A stretch of 37,701 nt of DNA, from assembly GCF_000987955.1 (NCBI RefSeq), contig NZ_LAZU01000004.1, positions 1 to 37,701 on the forward strand. Reading direction: 5' to 3'. Below the pieces are notes generated by a model. That model searched no databases, was not told the DNA's origin, and saw only the letters and a program-made list of their open reading frames with translations. Positions 25,512 to 34,161 of the stretch are shown here, piece by piece; position 1 is the stretch's first letter, and each line of letters opens with the position of its first letter. The stretch comes from Paenibacillus sp. DMB20 (lineage in GTDB: Bacteria; Bacillota; Bacilli; Paenibacillales; Paenibacillaceae). The translations under genes and the position numbers were made by a program.

Positions 25512-26762
25512 GTGTATCATTTATACAGCCATAATGACCTTGACGGTGTGGGCTGCGGTATTGTCGCGAAATATGCCTTCGGTGATCAGGTAGATGTTCG
25601 ATATAACTCCATCAGCGGCCTGAATTTCCAGGTTCAACGGTATTTAAGCCGGGTTCCACTGCAGGGAAATCCTGACGATATGCTGTTTATAACGGATTTG
25701 ACGGTAAGCCCCGAGATGGAAGAGCGGCTGGATCAGCATGTTCGGGAAGGCGGACAAGTCCGGCTGATCGATCATCATAAAAGCGCGCTGCATTTTAACG
25801 ACTACAGCTGGGCCCAGGTGGATGTTCACCATGCGGACGGAAGGCTGGCCTCGGCAACGTCTTTGCTGTACGGGTATTTGATTGCAAACGGTCTGGTTGA
25901 ACCCACGGAAGCCCTGAATCAATTTGTGGAGATGGTGCGCCTGTATGACACCTGGGAATGGGAAACCGAGAACAAAATCGAAGCCAAGCGGTTGAACGAC
26001 CTATTTTACATGGTGTCCCTCGATGAATTTGAAGCTAAGATGGTCGACCGCCTACGAACCCGGCACGAATTCTCATTCGATGAGTTCGAAGAAAAGATTC
26101 TTGATATGGAAGAAGACAAAATCGAGCGTTACATCCGCCGGAAAAGAAGGGAGATGGTTCAGACCTTCATCGGTGACGAATGTGTCGGCATCGTATATGC
26201 GGAATCTTATCATTCCGAGCTGGCCAGCGAGCTGGGAACAAGCAATCCTCATCTGGATTACATTGCCATCCTTAACATGGGCGGCCGCAAAATGAGCCTG
26301 AGGACCATTCACGATCACATCGATGTGTCAGCCGTTGCGATGCGTTACGGCGGAGGCGGACATGCCAAAGCATCGGGCTGCACGATAGGCGAGGAAGTGT
26401 ACCGATTGTTTGCAGCCGAACCGTTTGAATTGGAACCGCTGCGAATGGATGCCACCCGAAACCAGTTCAACATCAAAGGAGCCAAAAGCGGGGTCCTGTA
26501 CGAAAGCTGGGGAGACGACCAAATCTTTGTGTACATGTCACCAACAGGGGAGTGGCTCGTGGAATGGAACGGAGAACCGCTTCTGTTTCATTTTTCGGAC
26601 TTTGAGGGGGCGGAGCGGCACATCAAACGCAACTACGGAGCTTGGCTGGCTAGGGATGAGGCTTACGTAAGCATGCTGACGGAACATATGCTGCGCAGTA
26701 GGGCGGGCGATATCCAGCTGCTTCCCGATGATGACGATGAAAAGACATTGGAGGATATTTAA
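25512..26762 (+). CDS. nrnB: DHH-family oligoribonuclease NrnB
   Basis: 416-residue phosphoesterase. It begins (M)YHLYSHNDLDGVGCGIVAK, nearly the same as B. subtilis NrnB, which sets the start at GTG 25512 (AAGGAG 11 bases before) rather than GTG 25500, which overlaps the ribosome site. The DHH domain has HNDLDG, ITDLTV and DHHKSALHF; the DHHA1 domain has RYGGGGHAKASG. It degrades short RNA oligonucleotides and probably pAp or pGpG with Mn2+. The C-terminal 100 residues beyond DHHA1 form the extra domain seen in NrnB. It appears to be a single-gene unit. Confidence 0.95.
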   Translation: MYHLYSHNDLDGVGCGIVAKYAFGDQVDVRYNSISGLNFQVQRYLSRVPLQGNPDDMLFITDLTVSPEMEERLDQHVREGGQVRLIDHHKSALHFNDYSWAQVDVHHADGRLASATSLLYGYLIANGLVEPTEALNQFVEMVRLYDTWEWETENKIEAKRLNDLFYMVSLDEFEAKMVDRLRTRHEFSFDEFEEKILDMEEDKIERYIRRKRREMVQTFIGDECVGIVYAESYHSELASELGTSNPHLDYIAILNMGGRKMSLRTIHDHIDVSAVAMRYGGGGHAKASGCTIGEEVYRLFAAEPFELEPLRMDATRNQFNIKGAKSGVLYESWGDDQIFVYMSPTGEWLVEWNGEPLLFHFSDFEGAERHIKRNYGAWLARDEAYVSMLTEHMLRSRAGDIQLLPDDDDEKTLEDI

Positions 26763-26783
26763 AATTTAATCCTTGCAAAAATT

Positions 26784-26808
26784 CCACACTTCCCACACGG
26801 TTTCCACA
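26784..26808 (+). promoter_or_regulatory. CCACA direct repeats before the lipoprotein gene
   Basis: CCACA at 26784-26788, 26793-26797 and 26804-26808 (steps of 9 and 11 bases), each preceded by pyrimidines, about 70 bases before the ATG. The arrangement resembles the site at 28085-28119 and is suggestive of OmpR-family regulator half-sites. Confidence 0.5.
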
Positions 26809-26876
26809 TAAATGTCGGGTAAGTTGATAAAAGCCCAACGTTAAACAAGGGAATACATTTTGTGGAGGGATCAATC

Positions 26877-28079
26877 ATGAAAAAAATGTTTACCGCCGGT
26901 TCGGCAGCCGTTCTTACGGCCGCTCTATTGGCAGGCTGCCAAAATACCGGCAATACCGTGCCTTCCGAGCCTTCCGCAGGAAGCGCAGACCTATCCCAAA
27001 CCGAGATTACAACACCTTGGATCGGCACTAAAAATACGACAAGGATCAACACCTCCGATCCGGTTCAGGCAGCCGCAACGGCTTCCAAATCGCTATGGAC
27101 CGCCACGGGAGACAACAACAGGCCGGGAAGCGTTGTGCTTGTCGATTCGGAGAATTGGCAGGTTGCGGCGGCCAGCGCCGATTTGATTCATCATCCCAGC
27201 AACGGGCCGATCCTTTTTGTCAATAAAGAGGGTGTGCCGGAGAGCACCCTAACCGAGCTGAAGCGCCTTAAACCTAAAGGTTCCGAGAGTAATGAAGGCA
27301 TTCAGGTCATCGTGGTCGGCAAAGTGGCGGACAAGGTACACGAACAGCTGAAGGAGCTTGGCTATAAAACGGACCGCATTGAAGGGGATCGGCCGGCAGC
27401 CGTAGCACAGGCCATCGATTCTTATTACGCCAAGGTATCCGGAAGCACGCCGGAGTCGGTCATTGTCGGCTCCATGGACAGTCCCGAATATACGCTGCCG
27501 GCGGTAAACTGGATTGCCCATATGCCGGAACCTCTTTTGTATGTGAAAAAAGACGAAATTCCGGATGAAACGGTACAAGCGCTCGCAACACGCAACGGCA
27601 AAGCAAGCATCTATGTGATCGGTCCGGAATCCGCCGTATCCAAGCAGGTGGAAGAAGACTTGAAAGCCTACGGCAAAGTTACGCGGATATCCGGCAGCGA
27701 TCCGTATGAAAATGCTGTCAACTTTGCCAAATTCAAAGATCCGGCAACCGGTTTTGGCTGGGGAATCGATTCTCCAGGTCATAATTTCTCATTCCTGCCG
27801 GGGGATAGCACGATGCTGACCATTGCAGCGGCTCCTTTTTCTCATTTAGGCAAGCATGCCCCGCTTCTCTTTACGAACAAGGACGCGATGCCGGAGTCGG
27901 TTATGAAGTTTGTGATGTCGATTCAGCCTAAATTTGAAACAACACCGACGGAAGGGCCGTACAACCATGCCTGGATTACCGGGGATGAGGCTGCCATTTC
28001 CGCCAAGGGACAGAGCGAGATCGATGATATGTTAGAAATTGTTCCGGCTTCGGGCGGCGATGCCCACAGCGGTCATTAA
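26877..28079 (+). CDS. Lipoprotein with cell-wall-binding (CWB2-like) repeats
   Basis: 400 residues. The signal peptide ends in lipobox ALLAGC (acylated Cys near 20). The rest holds about three repeats of the CWB2 type, each with a V-V/L-V-D/G segment followed by a GPxLFVNKxGVPESTLxELKRL-like segment; the first is around NRPGSVVLVDSENW and GPILFVNKEGVP, and another around APLLFTNKDAMPESV. CWB2 domains bind anionic wall polymers in clostridia. It ends in a His-containing tail (GGDAHSGH). ATG 26877 follows GTGGAGGG. The precise function is unknown. The repeats upstream suggest control by the nearby two-component system. Confidence 0.8.
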   Translation: MKKMFTAGSAAVLTAALLAGCQNTGNTVPSEPSAGSADLSQTEITTPWIGTKNTTRINTSDPVQAAATASKSLWTATGDNNRPGSVVLVDSENWQVAAASADLIHHPSNGPILFVNKEGVPESTLTELKRLKPKGSESNEGIQVIVVGKVADKVHEQLKELGYKTDRIEGDRPAAVAQAIDSYYAKVSGSTPESVIVGSMDSPEYTLPAVNWIAHMPEPLLYVKKDEIPDETVQALATRNGKASIYVIGPESAVSKQVEEDLKAYGKVTRISGSDPYENAVNFAKFKDPATGFGWGIDSPGHNFSFLPGDSTMLTIAAAPFSHLGKHAPLLFTNKDAMPESVMKFVMSIQPKFETTPTEGPYNHAWITGDEAAISAKGQSEIDDMLEIVPASGGDAHSGH

Positions 28080-28084
28080 TTTGT

Positions 28085-28119
28085 CACAGTCGCTTCACAG
28101 CCAGTTCACAGACTTCACA
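28085..28119 (+). promoter_or_regulatory. TTCACA direct repeats before the Met-rich protein gene
   Basis: GTCACA, TTCACA, TTCACA and TTCACA: the CACA parts are at 28085, 28096, 28107 and 28116, steps of 11, 11 and 9 bases. They end 60 bases before the GTG start. The 11-base period and hexamer fit PhoP/OmpR-type binding sites; either PhoP or the regulator encoded at 28659 could use them. Confidence 0.6.
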
Positions 28120-28178
28120 TCAAAAACACATGATTTTTCGATATCCTGAAGACAAAAATAAGGGGAGGAGAAATCATC

Positions 28179-28499
28179 GTGAAGAACAAATTATTCCTCG
28201 GTCTGGGAGCTGTTGTCCTAACGTTTGGAATCGGTACGGCAGTCTATGCAGAGGCAAACTCCGTTCCATTTGAAGACATGCTTCCGTTTATGAAGCAGAT
28301 GCATCCTCAGGCCACGGAGCGGCAGTTGAACGACATGTACCAGAGCTGCCACGGCAACAATGGAGGCATGATGCAAGATTGGACCCAAAACCGCAGCAGC
28401 GGGATGCAAGGAAACGGCCCAATGATGCGCGGATACCAGGGAGGCTCGATGATGGGGAACGGACAAGCCGGTCCCGATCAGGACTTGCAGGATTTCTAA
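28179..28499 (+). CDS. Small secreted Met/Gly-rich protein
   Basis: 106 residues with a signal peptide (to about VYAEA, residue 25). The mature protein begins NSVPFEDMLPFMKQMHPQAT, has a single SCHGNN motif, and then a Met/Gly/Asn-rich tail with three MM pairs. Such Met-rich tails with Cys-His occur in Cu(I)-binding periplasmic proteins, but metal binding is only an inference. I do not recognise the family. The start is GTG 28179 with AGGGGAGGAG about nine bases before. Direct repeats upstream and the two-component genes downstream suggest an envelope or metal response. Confidence 0.75.
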   Translation: MKNKLFLGLGAVVLTFGIGTAVYAEANSVPFEDMLPFMKQMHPQATERQLNDMYQSCHGNNGGMMQDWTQNRSSGMQGNGPMMRGYQGGSMMGNGQAGPDQDLQDF

Positions 28500-28543
28500 C
28501 AAGCTGAGCCACCTGAAATCAAAAACTACATTTTATGGAAATA

Positions 28544-28572
28544 CGCCCGTATCTCTGAATACGGGCTTTTTC
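28544..28572 (+). terminator. Terminator of the Met-rich protein gene
   Basis: GCCCGTAT and ATACGGGC arms with a six-base loop, followed by TTTTT. Confidence 0.9.
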
Positions 28573-28658
28573 GTATACATAGTGCCTCTTCATGATTTCA
28601 ACATATTTTTAACTTATAATAAGGTCAGGAACGTCACAAGAAGCAGGTGGGACCTTTA

Positions 28659-29363
28659 ATGAAAATAAAAGTATTGATCGTAGACGATGAATGGAATATG
28701 CGGAACTTGCTTCGAATCTACCTGATGAAGGAAGGATTTGAGGTGAAAGAGGCCTCGACCGGGCATGAAGCTTTATCCCTTGTAAAACAGCATTCGTTCG
28801 ACCTGGTTTTATTGGATGTGATGATGCCTGACATGGACGGCTGGCAGGTGTGCAAAAAGATACGGGAATACAGTCAGCTTCCCGTTCTGATGCTCACGGC
28901 AAGGTCTGAGACGAAGGACAAGGTCCATGGTCTCGGCATCGGCGCGGATGATTATCTCACGAAACCGTTTGAGGTCGAGGAACTCATTGCCCGTATTTAT
29001 TCCTTGATCCGCCGTTATACGCTGGCTCGAGCCGCCGTCCGTCCGGAGGTAAAGCTGCACTATCCGGAATTGTCCATCCATCCCGAAGGAAGACAAGTGA
29101 TGATACAGGACCACTCGGTCGATTTTACCCAAAAGGAGTTTGATCTTCTGCTTACCCTGGCCCAAAACTGCCACCGCGCATTTTCCAGGGAAGAATTGGT
29201 TGAGCGATTGTGGGGCATTGATGTTCATGTGGAGACAAGAGTGGTGGATACCCACGTGAAAAACATTCGCGAGAAGGCGCAACGCGCCGGATTAAGCTAT
29301 AACCCCATCCAGACGGTATGGGGGATCGGATACAAATTTCACTCTCCCGGTGAGACGGCATGA
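28659..29363 (+). CDS. OmpR-family response regulator
   Basis: 234 residues: receiver (1-120) with Asp9/Asp10, phospho-acceptor Asp53 (LLDVMMPDMDG), Thr80 and Lys102 (TKPFE) all intact; then a winged-helix Trans_reg_C domain (about 135-232) ending VWGIGYKF. It binds DNA as a dimer on direct repeats. ATG 28659 follows AGGTGGG; GTG 28647 is too close to the ribosome site. A -10 TATAAT lies at 28615-28620 with no good -35, as in an activated promoter. The stop overlaps the kinase start by four bases. Confidence 0.95.
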   Translation: MKIKVLIVDDEWNMRNLLRIYLMKEGFEVKEASTGHEALSLVKQHSFDLVLLDVMMPDMDGWQVCKKIREYSQLPVLMLTARSETKDKVHGLGIGADDYLTKPFEVEELIARIYSLIRRYTLARAAVRPEVKLHYPELSIHPEGRQVMIQDHSVDFTQKEFDLLLTLAQNCHRAFSREELVERLWGIDVHVETRVVDTHVKNIREKAQRAGLSYNPIQTVWGIGYKFHSPGETA

Positions 29364-30775
29364 TACAAAACCGGATCGGGTTAAAGCTGGGATTGTGGAT
29401 GATCTCCCTGTTTCTTTTGGTCCTCGTGTTTCTTGGCGCCGCCATTGACCGGATATTTACTAATTTTCATCATTCCGATATGGAGAATAGCGTGAATGAA
29501 ATGACGGCTCATTTCGTGACCATGGCGTCTTCCCCGGAAACGGCGACCGATCATTCGCTGGATGCTTTTGCCGACTTCTCGGATGTCAGCATGTTTTTTG
29601 TGAACAGAAACGGGGAGGTTGCCGCCCATTCGGGAGATCATGATCCCATGGATCGTGCGTTTATCCGGAAATCCGACGTGAGCAAGGTATTTTCCGGTCA
29701 CGCTTTAAACTTTACGCATACCGATCCGTATGGTAAACGATACCTCGTATCCGTTATGGGTGTGCCGTCGGACGAGAATGGCGGAGCTGCCGACAAGGCT
29801 CTATATGTATTGGCATCCACGGCGCATATGGATGAATCTATTTCGCGCATACGGCAACTGCTGATCATCTCGGGTTTGGGAGCTTTTTTGCTGGCCATGG
29901 GCGTGGTATGGATTGCAGCACAGGTATTGTCCCGTCCACTGCTTCAGATGCAGCGGGCTACGCGCAAGATCGCGGCCGGCGATCTCGAAACCAGGCTAAA
30001 CATCTCGAGCAAGGATGAAGTGGGTTCTCTGGCAGGGGCCATCAATGACCTAGCCCGGGACCTCCAGCGGTATCGGGATACGAGACAGGAGTTTTTTGCG
30101 AATATTTCACACGAGCTCCGGACGCCGATCACGTACCTGGAGGGATATGCAAGGGTAGTCAGAGAGCAGCTGTATGCTTCCGATGAAGAGAAAGAGAAGT
30201 ATCTTGAAATCATTCAGGAGGAAGCGGTTCGGCTTCAGAGGCTGGTAAATGATCTGTTTGAGTTGTCCAAGATGGAGGAGGGCAGAATCAGCCTTACCAT
30301 GGAATGGATCGATCTTAAGGAAATCGCCGGCAGTGCGGCCCGCAAAATGGAGTGGAAGGTGAAGGAAAAAGGTCTGGTCATGCGTACGGTGCTGGAAGGC
30401 GAAGTTCCATTGATCCGCGGCGACGGACTCCGAATGGAACAAATTTTATTGAATATGCTGGATAACGCCGTCCGATATACCGAGCATGGAGAGGTGGCCT
30501 TAATTGTCCGAGCGGACAGCTCTAATGTATGCGTAGCCGTTGAAGACAGCGGCGCCGGCATTCCGGAAGATGAACTGCCGTTAATATTCGACCGCTTTTA
30601 CCGGGTGGAAAAATCGCGTTCCCGGCAGCATGGAGGCACCGGTCTTGGGCTCGCCATTGCCAAGAAGCTCGTTGAGCTCCAGGATGGAACGCTGAATGTG
30701 AGCAGCAAACCGGGTGTCGGCACGAGATTCGATATTTGCTTTCCTGTACCGGCAGGAGAGGAGGAGAAGGCATGA
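29360..30775 (+). CDS. Membrane sensor histidine kinase
   Basis: 471 residues. Membrane helices are at about 9-31 and 165-190, flanking a 130-residue extracellular sensor rich in His and Asp ([14 protein letters not shown]). HAMP follows (about 190-240), then HisKA with His251 (SHELRTP) and HATPase_c ([21 protein letters not shown]). It autophosphorylates and passes phosphate to the regulator encoded just upstream; the ATGA overlap shows coupling. The His-rich sensor could detect metal ions, which is inference. The stop also overlaps the start of the small gene that follows. Confidence 0.95.
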   Translation: MIQNRIGLKLGLWMISLFLLVLVFLGAAIDRIFTNFHHSDMENSVNEMTAHFVTMASSPETATDHSLDAFADFSDVSMFFVNRNGEVAAHSGDHDPMDRAFIRKSDVSKVFSGHALNFTHTDPYGKRYLVSVMGVPSDENGGAADKALYVLASTAHMDESISRIRQLLIISGLGAFLLAMGVVWIAAQVLSRPLLQMQRATRKIAAGDLETRLNISSKDEVGSLAGAINDLARDLQRYRDTRQEFFANISHELRTPITYLEGYARVVREQLYASDEEKEKYLEIIQEEAVRLQRLVNDLFELSKMEEGRISLTMEWIDLKEIAGSAARKMEWKVKEKGLVMRTVLEGEVPLIRGDGLRMEQILLNMLDNAVRYTEHGEVALIVRADSSNVCVAVEDSGAGIPEDELPLIFDRFYRVEKSRSRQHGGTGLGLAIAKKLVELQDGTLNVSSKPGVGTRFDICFPVPAGEEEKA

Positions 30776-30972
30776 GAAAGCTGATGTGGTTTCCCGCGAT
30801 TGCCCTTATGTTATTGGGAATAACATGTCTGGTCTTCTCGGCTTCCTCCGATCCGGGCAAATTTCTCATACCGATCGGGACGTTCCTGATCAGAATTTTC
30901 CTGCTGTTTGGTTTAATCCTTCTCGCTGGGGGAGCAGCTTATGTTTGGAATGTGCGGAAGCGGAAGCGATAG
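30772..30972 (+). CDS. Small two-helix membrane protein of the two-component operon
   Basis: 66 residues, [15 protein letters not shown] onward, with two predicted helices (about 6-23 and 38-59) and a basic C-terminus (VRKRKR). The ATG overlaps the kinase stop (ATGA), and GGAGGAGAAGG is eight bases upstream, so translation is well supported. It may modulate the kinase or be a part of the stress output; no family is recognised. There is no terminator before the repeat units that follow, so these lie in its 3' untranslated region. Confidence 0.8.
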   Translation: MRKLMWFPAIALMLLGITCLVFSASSDPGKFLIPIGTFLIRIFLLFGLILLAGGAAYVWNVRKRKR

Positions 30973-30977
30973 AATAA

Positions 30978-31085
30978 GAAAAACGTCTATCGAAGCACTT
31001 CCTCAGAAGACAGACCGCATTTAGCGGAAGTTTTTCTTGCGATATCAGGAAGGCCCATGCTTTGAAGTTTATGCTTTCTGATATC
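30978..31085 (+). repeat. Structured ~111-bp repeat, copy A
   Basis: First of two tandem copies (start-to-start 112 bases). Helix 1 arms are GAAAAAC (30978-30984) and GTTTTTC (31030-31036), enclosing a GAAG-CA-CTTC mini-hairpin and a CCGC/GCGG hairpin. Helix 2 arms are GATATCAG (31041-31048) and CTGATATC (31078-31085). It lies six bases after the stop of the gene ending at 30972, in sense orientation. Confidence 0.85.
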
Positions 31086-31089
31086 TAAA

Positions 31090-31195
31090 GAAAAACGTCT
31101 ATCGAAGCACTTCCTCAGAAGACAGACCGCGTTTAGCGGAAGTTTTTCTTGCGAGATAAGATGGCAAACCTCTGAAGTTTATATTTTCTTATCTC
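31090..31195 (+). repeat. Structured ~111-bp repeat, copy B
   Basis: Tandem to copy A; the first 60 bases differ from A at only one base. Helix 1 is unchanged, but helix 2 arms are GAGATAAG (31153-31160) and CTTATCTC (31188-31195). Two base pairs are swapped relative to copy A with pairing kept, which indicates selection on a folded form. Confidence 0.85.
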
Positions 31196-31197
31196 TT

Positions 31198-31237
31198 AAA
31201 CAAAACAGCCTTCCTTGGAAACCAAGGAAGGCTGTTT
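31198..31237 (-). terminator. Terminator of qoxABCD
   Basis: AAACAGCCTTCCTTGG and CCAAGGAAGGCTGTTT are perfect 16-bp arms with a three-base loop. The T-rich side (TTTTGTTTAA) is on the minus strand, about 30 bases after qoxD. Confidence 0.9.
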
Positions 31238-31267
31238 CTATGCCGTTTTCGTCTACAGGGCTTTTAG

Positions 31268-31555
31268 TTAGGAATACCAGCCCCATACGAAGATGAACAG
31301 CGTGCCGAATATCGTAACGAGCGCCACGAACAGGGCATATGCGATATTGATATACAGCGATTTTTTATCGCCCGATTCGCCGATGTGCATAAACAGGACG
31401 AGCTGGAGGGAAGCCTGCAGTATTGCCGTTACCAGCAGTATTCCCATTTCAGCCGCAGCCGGCAAATCCATGAGCACGACCAGCGCAATGGCGGAAAGGA
31501 CGAGGGAGGAAACATAACCAACTACGTGCTTAATCGGAAACAGCTGTTTCATCAT
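31268..31555 (-). CDS. qoxD: Cytochrome aa3 quinol oxidase subunit IV
   Basis: 95-residue protein with three membrane helices and the COX4_pro features (KHVVGYVSSLVLS, LQLVLFMHIGE). It stabilises the quinol oxidase complex. Start ATG 31555 lies two bases past the qoxC stop, with AAAGGA upstream. Last gene of the operon. Confidence 0.94.
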   Translation of the reverse strand: MMKQLFPIKHVVGYVSSLVLSAIALVVLMDLPAAAEMGILLVTAILQASLQLVLFMHIGESGDKKSLYINIAYALFVALVTIFGTLFIFVWGWYS

Positions 31556-31556
31556 G

Positions 31557-32153
31557 TCACATCAGTCCTTTCAGGTAAACAAAGCTGAAAATAAAGATCC
31601 AGACCACGTCCAGGAAATGCCAATACAGCGAGAAGATAAAGGACTTGTTGGCCGTTCTGTGGTCCAGGCCGTATTTCTTAATCTGCAAAAGAATGCCTGT
31701 GCCCCAGAGAAGACCGAAGGTCACGTGGGCTCCGTGCGTTCCCAGCAACGTAAACAAGCTGGACAGGAACGCGCTGGTTGAAAGGGTAGCCCCTTCATGA
31801 ACGTAAGTGAAGAACTCCATGATCTCCACGGCAAGGAATCCTGCGCCGAGGAGCAGGGTGATGACCATAAAGATCATCGTCTGCTTTTTCAGTCCAAGAC
31901 GCATGCTGTGAACGGCAAGACCAATCGTAAAGCTTGACGTCAGCAGCAAAAAGGTTTCGATCAGAACGGGTCCGATTTCGAATATTTCCGCACCGCTCGG
32001 ACCGGTCGCAAAGCGGTCAACCAAAACGAAGTAAACCGTAAACAGGGTTGCGAAGAGTGCAATTTCAGCTCCAAGGAAAAGCCAAAAGCCAAAAATCTTG
32101 TTGCTGTTCTCCTCTGTCCCGTATTCAAGCGGCTGAGTGGCATCTATTTTCAT
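31557..32153 (-). CDS. qoxC: Cytochrome aa3 quinol oxidase subunit III
   Basis: 198 residues with five predicted membrane helices and the subunit III signature ([18 protein letters not shown], then [12 protein letters not shown] and [13 protein letters not shown]). It is a structural subunit of the heme-copper oxidase in the cytoplasmic membrane. Its ATG overlaps the qoxB stop (ATGA), with GGGGTGA upstream, showing translational coupling. Confidence 0.95.
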   Translation of the reverse strand: MKIDATQPLEYGTEENSNKIFGFWLFLGAEIALFATLFTVYFVLVDRFATGPSGAEIFEIGPVLIETFLLLTSSFTIGLAVHSMRLGLKKQTMIFMVITLLLGAGFLAVEIMEFFTYVHEGATLSTSAFLSSLFTLLGTHGAHVTFGLLWGTGILLQIKKYGLDHRTANKSFIFSLYWHFLDVVWIFIFSFVYLKGLM

Positions 32154-34092
32154 ACCGTTTCACCCCGCAGTTTCTTTTCTGTTTGAACAACCTCTTCAGC
32201 CGGGATGTAATAACCGTCATCGCGGTCGGAGGACATGGTTGCCATAATGATCAATACTCCAATGCCGGAGATAATGGCCGGAGTCCACCAACTGAATACC
32301 AGGAAAAAGCCCAGGAAGAAGAAGGCGACGCCGAGAATAAACGGTTTGCCGGAATTGCTCGGCATGTGAATCTTCTGTATCTTTTCGTCCGAAAGCGGCT
32401 TTTTATTCAGTTTGGAGAACCAGAAGGCGTCGCGTTCCGTAACTTTTGGCGTTACAGCAAAGTTATATACTGGCACAGGACTAGGCGTAGACCATTCCAA
32501 CGAACGAGCGTCCCATGGATCTCCGGTTTTGTCCCGAGGTTGGTAACGCGTACTCCAGTAGATGTTGTAGCACAGAAGAACGAAACCAATCGCCAAGCCG
32601 ATTGCGCCGACCATCGAGATCATGCTGAGTGGCCCGAATCCGGTCTCAGCCGAATAGGTGTACATCCGGCGCGTCATCCCTTTCAATCCCAGGAAGAACA
32701 GCGGGAAGAACGTTACGTTAAACGAAATGGCGATGAACCAAAAGGAGGCTTTGCCAAGTCGCTCGTTCAGGCGGAAGCCGAACACTTTAGGGAACCAGTA
32801 ATGGAAACCGGCGAGTACGGCGAACACGGCACCTGGGATGAGCGTGTAGTGGAAATGCGCCACCAGGAACATCGTGTTGTGATACTGATAGTCCGCGCTG
32901 GCCATCGCCAGCATGACGCCTGTCACGCCGCCGATCGTAAAGACCGGAATAAAGGCCAGTGAATAAAGCATCGGCGTCGTAAAGGTTATTCGGCCCTTAC
33001 GCATCGTGAACAGCCAGTTGAATATCTTGACTCCGGTCGGAACGGCAATAGCATCGTAGTAATGGAGAAGAAACCGTTGACCATAGCGCCTTGGCCCATG
33101 GTGTAGAAATGGTGAGCCCAGACAAGGAAAGACAAACCGGAAATCACGGCCATACTGATAACCATCGATGTATATCCATAAAGATTTTTTTTCGAGAAAG
33201 CCGAAATAATCTCACTGTAAATACCGAAAGCAGGCAGAATAACAATGTATACTTCAGGGTGTCCCCATACCCAGAACAGGTTGGCCCACAGCATATCCAT
33301 GCCGCCGTTCGCCATCGTGAAAAACTGGGAACCGAAAAGTCGGTCAAACATCATCAGAAGCAATGCAATCGTCAATACCGGGAATGCAAAGATAATGATG
33401 ACACAAGTAATGAGAATGGACCAGGTAAACATCGGCATTTTCATCAGAGTCATGCCTGGTGCGCGCATTTTAAGAATGGTAACAATAAAGTTTATACCGG
33501 TAAGCAGTGTCCCGATCCCTGATATTTGAAGGGCGAGGGAGTAATAGTTCATACCTACGCCCGGGCTGAATTCATTGCTGGCCAGAGGGAAATATGCGGT
33601 CCAACCTGCGTCAGGCGATCCTCCGATAACGAAGGCGAGATTAAGGAGCATGGCTCCTGCGAAGAACAACCAGAAGCTGATTGCGTTCAGACGCGGAAAA
33701 GCAACGTCACGTGCGCCAATCTGCAGCGGGATGATGATGTTCATCAGACCAAAGATGAATGGCATGGCCATAAAGAGAATCATGATAAGGCCATGTGTCG
33801 TAAATATTTCGTTGTAGTGCTGTGCGTCCAAAATTTTCATATCAGGCATGGAGGTTTGAGCACGCATCAAAAGTGCTTCAGCACCGCCGCGGAACAGCAT
33901 AAGTAATGCAGATATGATATACATTACACCTATTTTCTTATGATCTACTGTAGTTAGCCATTCCCGCCACAAATATCCCCATTTTTTGAAGTAGGTCAGA
34001 CCTACGATAATTGCGAGCGAGACGAGTACGATACTCACCATGGCGCCATAGATCAATGGTTCACCGGTAACGAAAAATTCGTCCCATTTCAT
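32150..34092 (-). pseudogene. qoxB: Cytochrome aa3 quinol oxidase subunit I, frameshifted
   Basis: Catalytic subunit with heme and CuB sites, about 647 residues when joined (B. subtilis QoxB has 649). Heme and copper ligands are visible: FTTHG, the HPEVY His-Tyr segment, AHHFYTMG and AHFHY. The first frame runs from ATG 34092 to about 33053 and then veers off as [10 protein letters not shown]. The second gives [15 protein letters not shown]. One extra G (ACGATGGCTATT for ACGATGCTATT) restores SITTMAIAVPTG, nearly identical to B. subtilis SITTMAISIPTG. Both parts are otherwise perfect, so a base-call error is likely. AAGGAG precedes the ATG. Confidence 0.9.
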
Positions 34093-34161
34093 AAGGGCTT
34101 AACTCCTTTCTGGATGTCCGAAGTGCATTTCGTTTGAAGGAGGAACAGATCCTCCGAAACA

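Noticed and set aside
30978..31195. CRISPR-like array
   Set aside because: Repeat units are about 111 bases, directly adjoining and internally paired, with no short repeat-spacer pattern and no cas genes.
2675..33060. Programmed -1 frameshifting to explain the five split genes
   Set aside because: None of the five sites has an X-XXY-YYZ slippery heptamer with a clear downstream stem, and the gene types (oxidase, ABC permease, CopD) are not known for it.
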